This document shows positions 28,599 to 37,333 of a DNA stretch of 37,333 nt, one piece after another. This DNA comes from an uncultured Verrucomicrobiales bacterium. Its GTDB lineage: Bacteria > Verrucomicrobiota > Verrucomicrobiia > Verrucomicrobiales > Akkermansiaceae. A program made the position numbers and the translations under genes. The stretch lies in the NCBI GenBank assembly GCA_949373085.1, contig CASICJ010000051.1:1-37333 (forward strand), given 5' to 3'. Below the pieces are notes generated by a model that was given only the letters and a program-made list of their open reading frames with translations, was not told the DNA's origin and made no database searches. How positions within the stretch are numbered: position 1 is the stretch's first letter; the number at the start of each line of letters is the position of its first letter.

Positions 28599-31145
28599 AT
28601 GGAATTCCTCGCTCTAAAAAACCTCTTCTGGGTCCTGCCCATCTTTATCGTGGCAATTAGTTTCGCTTGGTGGTCTTACCATCAGCGAAAGAAAGCTATC
28701 TCCCTTCTAACCCAAAACTCTGGTAACTGTAACCTGAAGTCAAATGCCTCTCCGGTCCGCCGGCGGATTCTCGGAATCTCTCTTCTCTCTTCTCTCTTAC
28801 TTGCCGGAATCTCCGTCCTTCGTCCAATTAGCGGGTTCGTCAGAACTGAGTTCAAACGCCCTTCGAAAAATCTGGTTATTCTATTCGATATTTCCAAATC
28901 AATGACAGCAACAGACACCGAAGGAATCAGTCGAAACGATGCCGCAAAGCTTCTCTTGCGTGAGTTTATTAATTCTCGCCCAACTGATCGTATCGGCCTT
29001 ATCTCTTTTGCGGGAGATACCTTTATCGAGACGCCTGTTACCCGAAGCCGAGCCACCCTCCTCAAACGAGTTAATCAAATTCAGCCCGGTGACTTCTTAG
29101 TCCCCGGCACCGACATCACCTCCGCTCTTGAGGAGGCCCAAAATCTTCTCACCGAAAACCCCCCTCCGGGATCAGCGATTGTTGTTCTTTCCGATGGAGA
29201 CAACGTTACTGGAGGAGACCCAGAAACGGTCCTCAGACAACTTGAAAAATCCAAAGTCCCCGTTATTGCGGTTGCCTTCGGAAAAGATGGCGTGCCAGCC
29301 AACGTACCTCAAACCGAAATGTTCACGCAGTCGGACCACAATACCGTCAAGAAACTCTCCGAGTCAACCAACGGACTATTTCTCAGCGCTTCGCCAAAGG
29401 AAGTGGATGCTCAAATTGCCAAACTCAACACCCGTGTCGACACCATTGAGTTAGATGGCGAAAATATCGCAGGTGAACTCTATGAGCGACCCCAAGATAT
29501 TTTCGTCTGGCCTCTTACATTAGCTCTTATTTGTCTTATGACCCACATCTTGCTCCCTCTTCGAACCAAAAATTGGTATCCGCTAACAACCGCAATCGTC
29601 TTCCTTCTTTCACTTGCTCCAAGCCTTCCCGGCGAAGAGGTCGATTCTTACGACGAAGCACTAGAAGTTGCCAAAGCAGAAGAACTACCAGTCATGGTAA
29701 TATTTACCGGATCAGATTGGTCAAAGCTCTCGATTACATTCGAACAAGAGATTCTCACGCACCAAATTTTCAAAAAATGGGCAGAGACTAAAGTCATATG
29801 GACGCTCGTCGACCTTCCCCGTGTTGGGATCACTGATGTAGAGAGGCGCGCCCGCCGCGCCCTTGTTAAAAATCTGGGGGTTGAAACCTTTCCGATGGCG
29901 GTCTTTTTAGACGTTAACGAGAACCCCATGGGCTCCCTCACCCACGATCCCAAAGGACCCAGTTCTTGGATCGAGCGCGCAGATGCTATCTTAAAGGGCG
30001 AAATTGCAGCAGCCGACACCGCCGCCTCGACCGACTATCTCCCTGAAGAAGTTCGAAAAAACCTTGAAGATCCTGCGCTCACCGAAACCCAGAGAAGTAT
30101 CCGCTACTACAACAAGGCTCTCGAGCTTGAGAAAGCTGAGCCTGAGCTCACCCTGAAATCTACCGACCGCTTTAAGCTACTGCTTGATCTTTACAGTAAG
30201 GCTGCCGACGCAGCTCCAATTCTCCGAAACGATCTTAAATTCGCTGCTCTTCACAAGCGCGGGCTTCTCCATCATCGCAAAGGGCAATCAAACGTCCCTA
30301 AATCTGAACAGGAAATCATGATGATGGCGATGCAGGAACGTTCCGATCCGATACAGCTTCTTAAGCGTGCTAAAAGTTCATTCAAAAATGCCCTCGAGAT
30401 TTATAAGGGGGCCGCACCATTAAAGCCAGCAGACGAAGAACTCAGCGACAATCTCGCTCTTGTTTACAAAAACATCTCGCGAGTTCAGGCCTACCTTGAT
30501 TTTCTTGTGGCTTTCCAGGCTGCCATTGAGGACTCCCAAAACGCCCTCAATCAAGAAAATCGATTTGTCGAAAGCCTCAAGCGCGAAGTCAACACGCTCA
30601 CCGAAGTGAATAAAAAGGCAATCGAACGCGCCGTGAACTCGGTTCAAGTTCTCATAGCTAGAGCAGAGGTAATCGAAGATTCGCCGACTATCCTCCCGGA
30701 AGAAGGTTTAAAAGATTATCGTCTAGCCGAGGAGGATATCGTTCTAGCACCCTCTCCCCATCGAGAACGCCGGCTGGAGAAAGCAGCTCAACATCTTCAG
30801 GATGCTCTAGACCACCTCATTGATCCCCAACAACAGCAGCAACAGCAACCATCTCAAGGCGAGGGAGAAGGTGAGCCTGAAGAGAGCGAAAATGGTGAAG
30901 GTAAGGAGCCAGACGGAGAAGGTGGCCGCCAAGACAATCAGGATAATCCGCAGGGTGATCGCCCCGAAGGCGATGAACCTGCAGCCGAAGATGAGGGCCA
31001 AGACGAGGGGAAAGGCGAACCTGATGATAATGACCTCAAGAGAGCCGAAAAAGAAGGAGGTGATCTACGTTCACGCCTCCTGAGGAAGCAGCAGCAAGAA
31101 TATCTCCGGAATGGTCGACGAATTCCTCGGAGCAAGAGCCACTAA
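28599..31145 (+). CDS. batB: BatB-thioredoxin-fold-TPR fusion (BatB/BatC-like)
   Basis: This 848-residue protein combines several modules. Two N-terminal helices (about 8-27 and 57-74) precede a von Willebrand A domain with MIDAS residues D97-I-S-K-S101 and a later SDGD. Two more helices lie at about 303-320 and 328-343. A thioredoxin-like domain covers about 347-470, but where relatives have a C-x-x-C site it reads GSDWSKLS, with no cysteine; the cis-proline (near 432) remains. TPR-like helices run about 490-690. A Gln run (744-750) and an acidic Glu/Gly/Asp tail (about 752-820) end it. In other bacteria BatB and BatC are separate proteins. The redox site cannot work as usual, so a binding role is likely. 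It sits 14 bases from both neighbours. Confidence 0.8.
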   Translation: MEFLALKNLFWVLPIFIVAISFAWWSYHQRKKAISLLTQNSGNCNLKSNASPVRRRILGISLLSSLLLAGISVLRPISGFVRTEFKRPSKNLVILFDISKSMTATDTEGISRNDAAKLLLREFINSRPTDRIGLISFAGDTFIETPVTRSRATLLKRVNQIQPGDFLVPGTDITSALEEAQNLLTENPPPGSAIVVLSDGDNVTGGDPETVLRQLEKSKVPVIAVAFGKDGVPANVPQTEMFTQSDHNTVKKLSESTNGLFLSASPKEVDAQIAKLNTRVDTIELDGENIAGELYERPQDIFVWPLTLALICLMTHILLPLRTKNWYPLTTAIVFLLSLAPSLPGEEVDSYDEALEVAKAEELPVMVIFTGSDWSKLSITFEQEILTHQIFKKWAETKVIWTLVDLPRVGITDVERRARRALVKNLGVETFPMAVFLDVNENPMGSLTHDPKGPSSWIERADAILKGEIAAADTAASTDYLPEEVRKNLEDPALTETQRSIRYYNKALELEKAEPELTLKSTDRFKLLLDLYSKAADAAPILRNDLKFAALHKRGLLHHRKGQSNVPKSEQEIMMMAMQERSDPIQLLKRAKSSFKNALEIYKGAAPLKPADEELSDNLALVYKNISRVQAYLDFLVAFQAAIEDSQNALNQENRFVESLKREVNTLTEVNKKAIERAVNSVQVLIARAEVIEDSPTILPEEGLKDYRLAEEDIVLAPSPHRERRLEKAAQHLQDALDHLIDPQQQQQQQPSQGEGEGEPEESENGEGKEPDGEGGRQDNQDNPQGDRPEGDEPAAEDEGQDEGKGEPDDNDLKRAEKEGGDLRSRLLRKQQQEYLRNGRRIPRSKSH

Positions 31146-31159
31146 TTCACGAAACTAAA

Positions 31160-33460
31160 ATGTTCCGGATCGTTTTCATTTTCAGTCTCTTTTTGGCCAT
31201 GGTCTCCTCGGCACAGGACTACCGCGTTTCTCGGCCACCAAATATTATTACTGAGGATCGGATGGAATACATCAGCATCGTGACCAGGGCTGAAATGGAA
31301 CTCGGCGAACTTCCGAGGCATCCCAAAATCACCTGGCTTGGTTACTCCAGTATCCGGCTTCCCAATGATGCTTATGGAAACATGCAGACCGATAATCGGA
31401 TCTCATTTATCGCGACCTCACCGGGGTTAATCGATTTCCCCCCAGTCCCAATCGTGCTAGAAAATAAGGAGTTTTTTATTCGAATTGGGGAGATAGAGGT
31501 GAAAGGAAATAACACTTCAAAAACCGATACCCGCTTAGAGATTCTCTGGAACGGAAGTGCTAAGGTCCCAAAACAGGTTCATTTGGGTGAAGCCGTGGAG
31601 GTTCAATTTATCGAGCTTGTTGAAAACAAGAATAATAGATTCCGAGGCAGTTCATATTTTTCTCAGCCCTCAAACCAGATCGAGGGAGCGCAATGGCACC
31701 AATACCTGCGCTATTCAGGACGCAAACCTATTCCTAGCGACTACTTTTACACCTATTCCCAAGGCGGGTTCTTCAGTCGCTACGGAAGTCCTGAAAACTA
31801 CAGCGAGATGGCACAAGAAATCGAGGGTGTTAATTATAACCTCCGCGTCTACAAGGCTCGTTTGTATTTCACAAAGATTGGAAAATCGACCGGACACCTC
31901 AGCGCGACTCTTGGGACTTCTCGGATTCGCTCCAGACACCGAACACATGTCATTCCGTTTGAAATTGAAGTGCTCCCCATTCCGCCCATTCCGAATAATC
32001 AGGCGATCGATTCGGGCCTTGTAGGAGACTGGGATTTTCAAATCGACTACCGCCCTCTTCAACCTGCAGCCTCTCGTCCCTTTATCATCGACATTTCAAT
32101 CACCGGCCAAGGAAACCCAAATCTTCGAAATAACTTCGATTTTTCAAGCCAAGGCTTCCCATCCGTCGAGAGCGATCTCTATCCAAAGGTCGGTAGTAAC
32201 TATGATTTTTGGGAAGGAGACTTTACGCAAACTCTTCTCCCAACCGGTAAAGTGGGAACCCTCCCCGCAATCACCCTCGCCTCTTTTGACACCGGTGACG
32301 ACAGCTGGCGTTTCCACAAAATCACACCAACTTTAAACCTTCCAGGAACCAGTGACATCACCGCATCAATGACTCCTAGAGACAACGTAGGGAGTGTCAC
32401 CATACGCCCAGTTTTACTCAATCTGCCAGTGTCTACTTTTGGAGCCTTCGCTCTTGCCCCGTTTCTCCCTCTTCTATTCGGCCTAGCCAAGAAACGACTA
32501 GACTCGCGTGACCCAGAGCAGAAAGAGCGGGAACGAACCCTCAAACGTTTAGTTATAAACTTCAAATCTGGAAAAGGAACAGCCGAGCAAATTGACAACG
32601 AATTATTGCCCATTCTTCGACACAAACTCCGACTCCCTTCGGGATCGACTGTAAGGGAAATTGCCAATGCGCTCAATGATCACGAACTCGCCAAAAGCCT
32701 TGAAACACATGCCGAAATTTCCTTTTCAAGTCATGAAAAGTCATTCGACTTCATTGCATTGGGGCGGGAACTCACAAAGATTTCGCTCCTGCTATTGATC
32801 AGCATTGCATCGCTAAAGGGATCAACCCTGAAGGAAGCCAATCAAGCGTTTAACGAGGCGAACTTTACCGAAGCAGTCAGCATCTACGATAGTCTCATCA
32901 AAGAAAGCCCTGACCGCGGATCGTTACACTATAATCTCGCTCAAGCCCATCTTTTCGCAAATGCCCCCTCGCGCGCACGAGCCTCTTGCCACACTGCTCT
33001 TTTACTTGACCCGCTAGACCAGGAAGCGCGGGCCTTAATGAGTGACATTCGTGAGCGCCAAGGTGATCTAACCGTTTCCCGAAACCGATTTCTCGACCTT
33101 CGTCCGGATCAATGGGTCGTCTTAGCTGCTGTGATCTGGGTTTTGACCTACCTTTTCTTTGGGATCCTAAAATTTATTTCACTCCCCCGCTGGCCAGGTT
33201 TTGCTCTCGGATCGATCGCCTTTTTCTTTTTGGGAACCGCCGCTTGGCGACAAAATCAACATTACTCTTCCGATCAATACATGGTTCTTGCCGACGAACT
33301 TCCCCGCGAACCCAAGGCGGGCACACCCGACTGGAACTATCCCGCACTTAGAGCGGGTCAAATCGTTCAAATTTCCGAGGTCAATGAAACTCATGCCCTC
33401 GTTCAATCATCAGAAAGCACCTTCTGGCTTCCCATAAATGAACTTCAACAAGTCTGGTAA
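31160..33460 (+). CDS. batD: BatD-BatE fusion protein
   Basis: This 766-residue protein has a signal peptide (1-18) and a long beta-rich periplasmic part (about 20-420) as in BatD. A helix at about 426-443 and a cytoplasmic charged stretch follow. A second hydrophobic, signal-like segment (about 539-552) opens a BatE-like half with TPR repeats (about 556-640), two helices (about 651-670 and 680-695) and a small SH3-like C-terminus (about 702-766). Separate batD and batE genes are the usual form, so this looks like a fusion whose internal hydrophobic segment may be the old BatE signal peptide. There is no gap to the next gene (stop and ATG adjacent). Each half is recognised by its domain order; no enzyme motif is present. 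Confidence 0.8.
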   Translation: MFRIVFIFSLFLAMVSSAQDYRVSRPPNIITEDRMEYISIVTRAEMELGELPRHPKITWLGYSSIRLPNDAYGNMQTDNRISFIATSPGLIDFPPVPIVLENKEFFIRIGEIEVKGNNTSKTDTRLEILWNGSAKVPKQVHLGEAVEVQFIELVENKNNRFRGSSYFSQPSNQIEGAQWHQYLRYSGRKPIPSDYFYTYSQGGFFSRYGSPENYSEMAQEIEGVNYNLRVYKARLYFTKIGKSTGHLSATLGTSRIRSRHRTHVIPFEIEVLPIPPIPNNQAIDSGLVGDWDFQIDYRPLQPAASRPFIIDISITGQGNPNLRNNFDFSSQGFPSVESDLYPKVGSNYDFWEGDFTQTLLPTGKVGTLPAITLASFDTGDDSWRFHKITPTLNLPGTSDITASMTPRDNVGSVTIRPVLLNLPVSTFGAFALAPFLPLLFGLAKKRLDSRDPEQKERERTLKRLVINFKSGKGTAEQIDNELLPILRHKLRLPSGSTVREIANALNDHELAKSLETHAEISFSSHEKSFDFIALGRELTKISLLLLISIASLKGSTLKEANQAFNEANFTEAVSIYDSLIKESPDRGSLHYNLAQAHLFANAPSRARASCHTALLLDPLDQEARALMSDIRERQGDLTVSRNRFLDLRPDQWVVLAAVIWVLTYLFFGILKFISLPRWPGFALGSIAFFFLGTAAWRQNQHYSSDQYMVLADELPREPKAGTPDWNYPALRAGQIVQISEVNETHALVQSSESTFWLPINELQQVW

Positions 33461-35134
33461 ATGAAATCTATTCTCATTGCTGCCGCACTGGCTTCTTTCC
33501 TTCCCGCCCAGACAATCACCTGGAGCAAGGATTACGAAATTTCCGTTCAAACAAGCACAACTCAATTTGCTTCGAAACTTTCGGGCCAAATAGTCATTGT
33601 TGGACGACTTGGTTTATCTGAAACTAGGCCTGCGGTCGTTATTAGCATCGACGGTCACATCCTCTCTCCGTTCCTGCCGAGCATTGACGGAGAGGATGCC
33701 CCTTATCTTCTTTATCGAACCGATGGCTCTCGTATCGAACTCGAAACAGTAGCTGAAAATGCAAAGCGCTTCGTTTCTTTACTTAAATTTAAACAACCAC
33801 CATCTGACCTCGATCCGGTCCGAATTTCAAAAGTCGTAGACCATACTGTGATCGTACCCACCACAGCTCCTATCTCTTCAATCGGAGAGCCTCCAAGTCT
33901 CGTCGTCGATCATCTTGAGTTCGCTCCTCCAGATGGAGCCAAAGCACTTAGATTAGATAGCAGAATCCACACCCTAGGAGCTCCAGTTTTTGACCTCTCC
34001 GGTGCATTAATCGCGACCACTTTAAAAAGCCGCGAAACAAATACTCCAGCCCTTATGATCCGATGGTTAATCGCGGACTTCCCGGAGCTTGATGCGATCC
34101 TCGCAAACGAGACTACTTCGGACCTTGAAAAACTACCGCTTGCTCCAAAGATCACTAAAGAAGAAATTCAAAAAATCGTTGTCTCGCCCATCACACGAGC
34201 AAGGCAAAGCTTCATCCAAAGTTCGCACCCAAATCCACTCCCCTGTGTTCTCGTGTCTAACGAAGGGGCGCAAGCAACTCACTCCGTGATTGGAACTATC
34301 ATTGACGCAGAGGGGCTTATCCTCACCAAGGCTAGTGACCTTGGCCCTTCACTCTTGGTCCGTTATAACGGAAAAAACTATCCGGCAGTTCTTCTTTCGA
34401 CTGACGAAAGCACCGATCTCGCATTGGTTGGCATCTCCGAATCAGGAATGCCAGTCGTTCGTTGGAGCGTTGAATCCCCAAAGGCCGGCTCAGTCGTCGC
34501 CTCTCCGATATTACTTCAGGAATCCACAGATGAAATGGTTGCAGAAGCGACCTCATACATGGGGATTTTTAGCCATATCCTAGAAATGGGAACCCCTTCC
34601 GTTCACGCAACAAGCCAGGTTACCAGTCTGGGACTTACCACCGAACAACTTGATTCAGGGTTAAAAATAGCAGCGATCAAACCTGATACTCCTGCCTTTG
34701 AATCTGGCCTCTCACCGGGGAACTTCATTAGAAAAATAGATAATCGACCGATTAGGACCCGGGCCGATTTAACAGCATTTCTGGATTGTTGTGAAGTTGG
34801 AGAGAAGGTTACTGTCGAAATTGCCCAGGGCGACTCCAAGAAGACGCATGAGATTGAGCTTATTTCACCGATCATCATTCCTCCAGCCACCGGCATCAAT
34901 CTTTCAAAGAGTGTCTCCATGGTTCCCAGCATTAGGCGCGCCCCTTTTCCCGACGTGATTGTCCACTCCACACCAATTAACGCGTGGGATTGCGGGTCTC
35001 CAGTCTTTGACATTAATGGAAAAGCTCTAGGACTTAATATCGCCGCAGTTTCTCCAGGCCGAACGATTGCCCTCAAACCCAAAGAAATTCGCGCAGCAAT
35101 CAACCGCCTTCTCGCCAAAACCCGCGCGTTTTAA
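33461..35134 (+). CDS. HtrA-like pseudoprotease with PDZ domain, no intact catalytic triad
   Basis: This 557-residue exported protein (signal peptide about 1-16) seems to hold two trypsin-fold halves. The first (about 30-205) keeps a GAPVFD strand but no catalytic residues that I can see. In the second (about 240 onward) the strand that carries the active His reads LILTKASDL (His replaced by Ser292), the Asp is kept in DESTDLALVGI, and the serine loop reads DCGSPVFD (Ser replaced by Cys511). A PDZ domain (about 385-470) lies between these, before the serine strand, where HtrA has it after. It starts right after the BatD-BatE stop. It is probably a non-catalytic binding partner. A cysteine nucleophile is possible in principle, but the missing His argues against it. 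Confidence 0.75.
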   Translation: MKSILIAAALASFLPAQTITWSKDYEISVQTSTTQFASKLSGQIVIVGRLGLSETRPAVVISIDGHILSPFLPSIDGEDAPYLLYRTDGSRIELETVAENAKRFVSLLKFKQPPSDLDPVRISKVVDHTVIVPTTAPISSIGEPPSLVVDHLEFAPPDGAKALRLDSRIHTLGAPVFDLSGALIATTLKSRETNTPALMIRWLIADFPELDAILANETTSDLEKLPLAPKITKEEIQKIVVSPITRARQSFIQSSHPNPLPCVLVSNEGAQATHSVIGTIIDAEGLILTKASDLGPSLLVRYNGKNYPAVLLSTDESTDLALVGISESGMPVVRWSVESPKAGSVVASPILLQESTDEMVAEATSYMGIFSHILEMGTPSVHATSQVTSLGLTTEQLDSGLKIAAIKPDTPAFESGLSPGNFIRKIDNRPIRTRADLTAFLDCCEVGEKVTVEIAQGDSKKTHEIELISPIIIPPATGINLSKSVSMVPSIRRAPFPDVIVHSTPINAWDCGSPVFDINGKALGLNIAAVSPGRTIALKPKEIRAAINRLLAKTRAF

Positions 35135-35139
35135 TCTCA

Positions 35140-37272
35140 ATGAAAACTTTAATTTTCTTTCTCAGCTTCGCCGGGGTTGTCTTTTCCCAAACTCCCAAGG
35201 ATTTGGATCGGATCGTTCGAAAAATCGCCCCGGACTTGGTCGATGCAACGGTTGCGATTATCATCAACGGGGGCTCCGGTTCCGGGGTGATTGTAAGTCC
35301 GGAGGGATTGGTAATTACTGCAGCGCACGTTACGAATGATCCTAAAAAGCAGATGAAGGTCCTTCTTTCTGACGGACGAGAACTTCCAGCAACTAGTCTT
35401 GGAGTTGATCACGAAACTGACGGCGCTCTCTTACAGATCAACGCACCCGGACCTTTCCCCTACCGGCCTTACGTCGAAACGAAAACCTACAAGGTCGATG
35501 ACTGGGTCATTGCAACTGGCCACCCCGGCGGTCCAGTCATAGGACGTCCCGCCCCAGTTCGACTAGGCCGAATAAGCGAAGCCGGTACTAAGAATGGCTT
35601 CAGCGACGCCATCACAACCTCCGCGACAGTGATCTCAGGCGACTCTGGCGGCCCACTTTACAACCTAAAGGGCGAGGTCATCGGGATTAATAGCAACATC
35701 AGTGGTTCCTGGCGAATTAACAAACACGTCCCTCTGCCCTCGATTGTTGCACGTTGGGATGCACTGATTGCCGGGGAGGCATTTGGCCGACCCATGCAGC
35801 CACGACAAGAAGTGGGAGATCTTTTTAATGAACCCTACGCCAAGCTCAGGGAGCGCTTTCAAGATGCTCTCATTAAACATGGTGAAAACGACCCAGAGGG
35901 GATGGCGTTACTAAAAAAACCACGACTTTTGGATCCCCACCATATGCAGGAATTCATAGATCGCTGGGAGCCAAATCCCGAAGCACCGAAATCGCCTCAA
36001 TATGGTTTTCAGCTGGAAGGTCGGGCTCCGCGCATCACCTCAATTATTCCCAATAGCCCGGCGGCTAAAAGTGGACTCGTGCCAGGTGATGTAATCACTG
36101 CAGTCAACGGTCAACCGTTTCCTAGAACTACCGATCTCGCTCTCGTTCTTCGAAAAGGTGATAAAGTTTCGCTCACGATCAACGGGGCTAAAATCGTGGA
36201 ACTGACGCCAATGGAGGTCATCGCCCGCAAGCACTTCCCCCAACCAATTGCGGGCGTGATTGACATGATTGTCATCGAAGCCGCTGATGAAAATAATGGG
36301 CCAGAGCAAATTCCCGAGAAAAACTTCACTAGAGATTTAGAATTTATTCGGAAGAGATTCGAAAATTCTATTATCCCACTGAAAAACGGGCGGGGAGAAA
36401 CACTTGTTTCAGCAACCGTCATCCACGAAATCGGCCAACTCATCACCAAAGCCTCCGAAATCTCAGATGTCGAAGATCTCAGCGCAACCGTAAATGGTCA
36501 GAATTATCCTGTCACAATTATGGCGGTAGACGAAGCGACAGATCTCGCGCTAATCAATATCGATGTAAAAGGCTTAATCCCAGTCAATTGGGAAGCGAAG
36601 GAACCCAAAGTCGGACAACTTCTTGTCACTCCGGGGGGAAAAACCCTTTTGGTCGGTGTGATTACACAACCAGGCCGTGATGCCCCAAAGAAAGGCTATG
36701 AGCTCAATCACACCTCTGAAAAGCCATCAGCCTATCTTGGTGTCACTTTTTCTGCCGAAAGCTCAACACCGGTCATTGAAACTATTGAACTTGGAAGCCC
36801 TGCCGATAAAATTGGAATTCTAGAAGGAGACCAAATTATTCAGTTTGAGGGTGTTTCCATCTCAACCGTAGAAGCACTCGCCGAACTCCTCACGAAGCGC
36901 TCGCCAGGTGAGAAAGTTGAGATCTTAATACAGAGAGGGAGTGAAGAAGTGAAAGTGAAACCAATTTTGGATGTCCGCCCAGCTACTGCTGCTGGCTCTT
37001 TCGATCGCCAAGCCTCCCAACGCGACGGCCGACTTAGCGAGCTTAGCGCGCGTGGTGGCGATCTAAGTCAACGGCGTGACAACTTTCCCTACGTTCTTTA
37101 CCACGATCACCCTTTAAGCCCGCGCTTGACCGGAACGCCCTTGGTCGACCTTAGGGGCAAGGTCGTTGGAATCAATATCGCGAGAGCGATGAGACACCGC
37201 TCACTCGCAATTCCAACTTTAACTCTTGATCGCGTAATCGAAAACCTCCGGAGCGAAGCATTAGACAATTAA
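35140..37272 (+). CDS. HtrA-like serine protease with active first domain and degenerate second domain
   Basis: This 710-residue exported protein (signal peptide about 1-17) opens with an intact trypsin-like domain: His63 in ITAAHVT, Asp94 in HETDGALL and Ser169 in SGDSGGPLY. A PDZ domain (about 285-350) follows in the normal HtrA place. A second trypsin-fold region starts near 400: LITKASEI replaces the His strand (Ser439), Asp468 is kept in DEATDLALINI, and a PDZ domain (about 530-612) lies before a serine strand that reads LTGTPLVDLRG (Ser replaced by Thr664). This second half mirrors the protein encoded just upstream. The gap to it is 5 bases. It is probably a periplasmic protease acting with the Bat proteins; the substrate is unknown. 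Confidence 0.82.
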   Translation: MKTLIFFLSFAGVVFSQTPKDLDRIVRKIAPDLVDATVAIIINGGSGSGVIVSPEGLVITAAHVTNDPKKQMKVLLSDGRELPATSLGVDHETDGALLQINAPGPFPYRPYVETKTYKVDDWVIATGHPGGPVIGRPAPVRLGRISEAGTKNGFSDAITTSATVISGDSGGPLYNLKGEVIGINSNISGSWRINKHVPLPSIVARWDALIAGEAFGRPMQPRQEVGDLFNEPYAKLRERFQDALIKHGENDPEGMALLKKPRLLDPHHMQEFIDRWEPNPEAPKSPQYGFQLEGRAPRITSIIPNSPAAKSGLVPGDVITAVNGQPFPRTTDLALVLRKGDKVSLTINGAKIVELTPMEVIARKHFPQPIAGVIDMIVIEAADENNGPEQIPEKNFTRDLEFIRKRFENSIIPLKNGRGETLVSATVIHEIGQLITKASEISDVEDLSATVNGQNYPVTIMAVDEATDLALINIDVKGLIPVNWEAKEPKVGQLLVTPGGKTLLVGVITQPGRDAPKKGYELNHTSEKPSAYLGVTFSAESSTPVIETIELGSPADKIGILEGDQIIQFEGVSISTVEALAELLTKRSPGEKVEILIQRGSEEVKVKPILDVRPATAAGSFDRQASQRDGRLSELSARGGDLSQRRDNFPYVLYHDHPLSPRLTGTPLVDLRGKVVGINIARAMRHRSLAIPTLTLDRVIENLRSEALDN

Positions 37273-37333
37273 ATCACCCCTGCGAAAGTCGTGAGTTCAG
37301 TTGTTTTCTTTACTGACTTTCGGAAGAGTGTTG

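Noticed and set aside
37283..37322. Hairpin after the last gene (CGAAAGTC...GACTTTCG) as terminator
   Set aside because: The stem is 8 bp but the loop is 24 bases and no T-tract follows within the window, so it is not convincing.

Overview
The window looks like a chromosomal segment from a Gram-negative bacterium, most likely a member of the Verrucomicrobiota. This is inferred from gene content and style, not from a database search: a Bat (BatA-E) membrane locus with fused subunits, HtrA-like proteins with degraded catalytic sites, ferredoxin-type 2-oxoglutarate oxidoreductase genes, a lipoprotein cyclophilin, a VTC/DUF4956 pair, and genes packed tightly with mostly weak or absent Shine-Dalgarno sites. 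There are no phage, IS, integrase or CRISPR signals, and no gene-free stretch reaches 300 bases (the largest gaps are about 180 and 165 bases).

Layout. 1-4257 is a plus-strand housekeeping run: the end of carA, then purA, uppS, a sigma-54 type response regulator and upp. 4295-6910 is a large exported TPR protein. 7025-9736 is korAB, closed by a clear terminator. 9817-10690 (minus) is a membrane-anchored protein with a Pro-Ala repeat; it is divergent from polA (10794-13563). After polA come two exported cyclophilin-type prolyl isomerases, then plsY and gpsA (phospholipid precursor synthesis). 16770-19229 holds a lactonase-like amidohydrolase and a VTC polyphosphate-polymerase/DUF4956 pair, ended by a terminator. 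argH (plus) runs tail to tail into uvrA (minus). tRNA-Cys lies just upstream of uvrA, with its own promoter and terminator. 23808-27384 holds an exported coiled-coil/TPR protein and uxaC.

The most interesting region is 27550-37272: five genes on one strand with gaps of 14, 14, 0 and 5 bases. They are BatA (von Willebrand A), a BatB-thioredoxin-TPR fusion whose thioredoxin site has lost both cysteines, a BatD-BatE fusion, an HtrA-like protein with no intact catalytic site, and a second HtrA-like protein with one intact trypsin domain joined to a second degenerate one. The two degenerate second domains share the same replacement of the catalytic His region (Lys-Ala-Ser) and the same unusual placement of a PDZ domain before the serine strand. 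The arrangement suggests one envelope complex in which Bat scaffolds work with a paired active/inactive protease module.

Reading frames are broken at five places between about 1.97 and 12.04 kb: uppS once, the response regulator twice, polA once, and the Pro-Ala protein once. Both halves are conserved in each case and two of the genes are normally essential, so sequencing or assembly indels are the simplest explanation.
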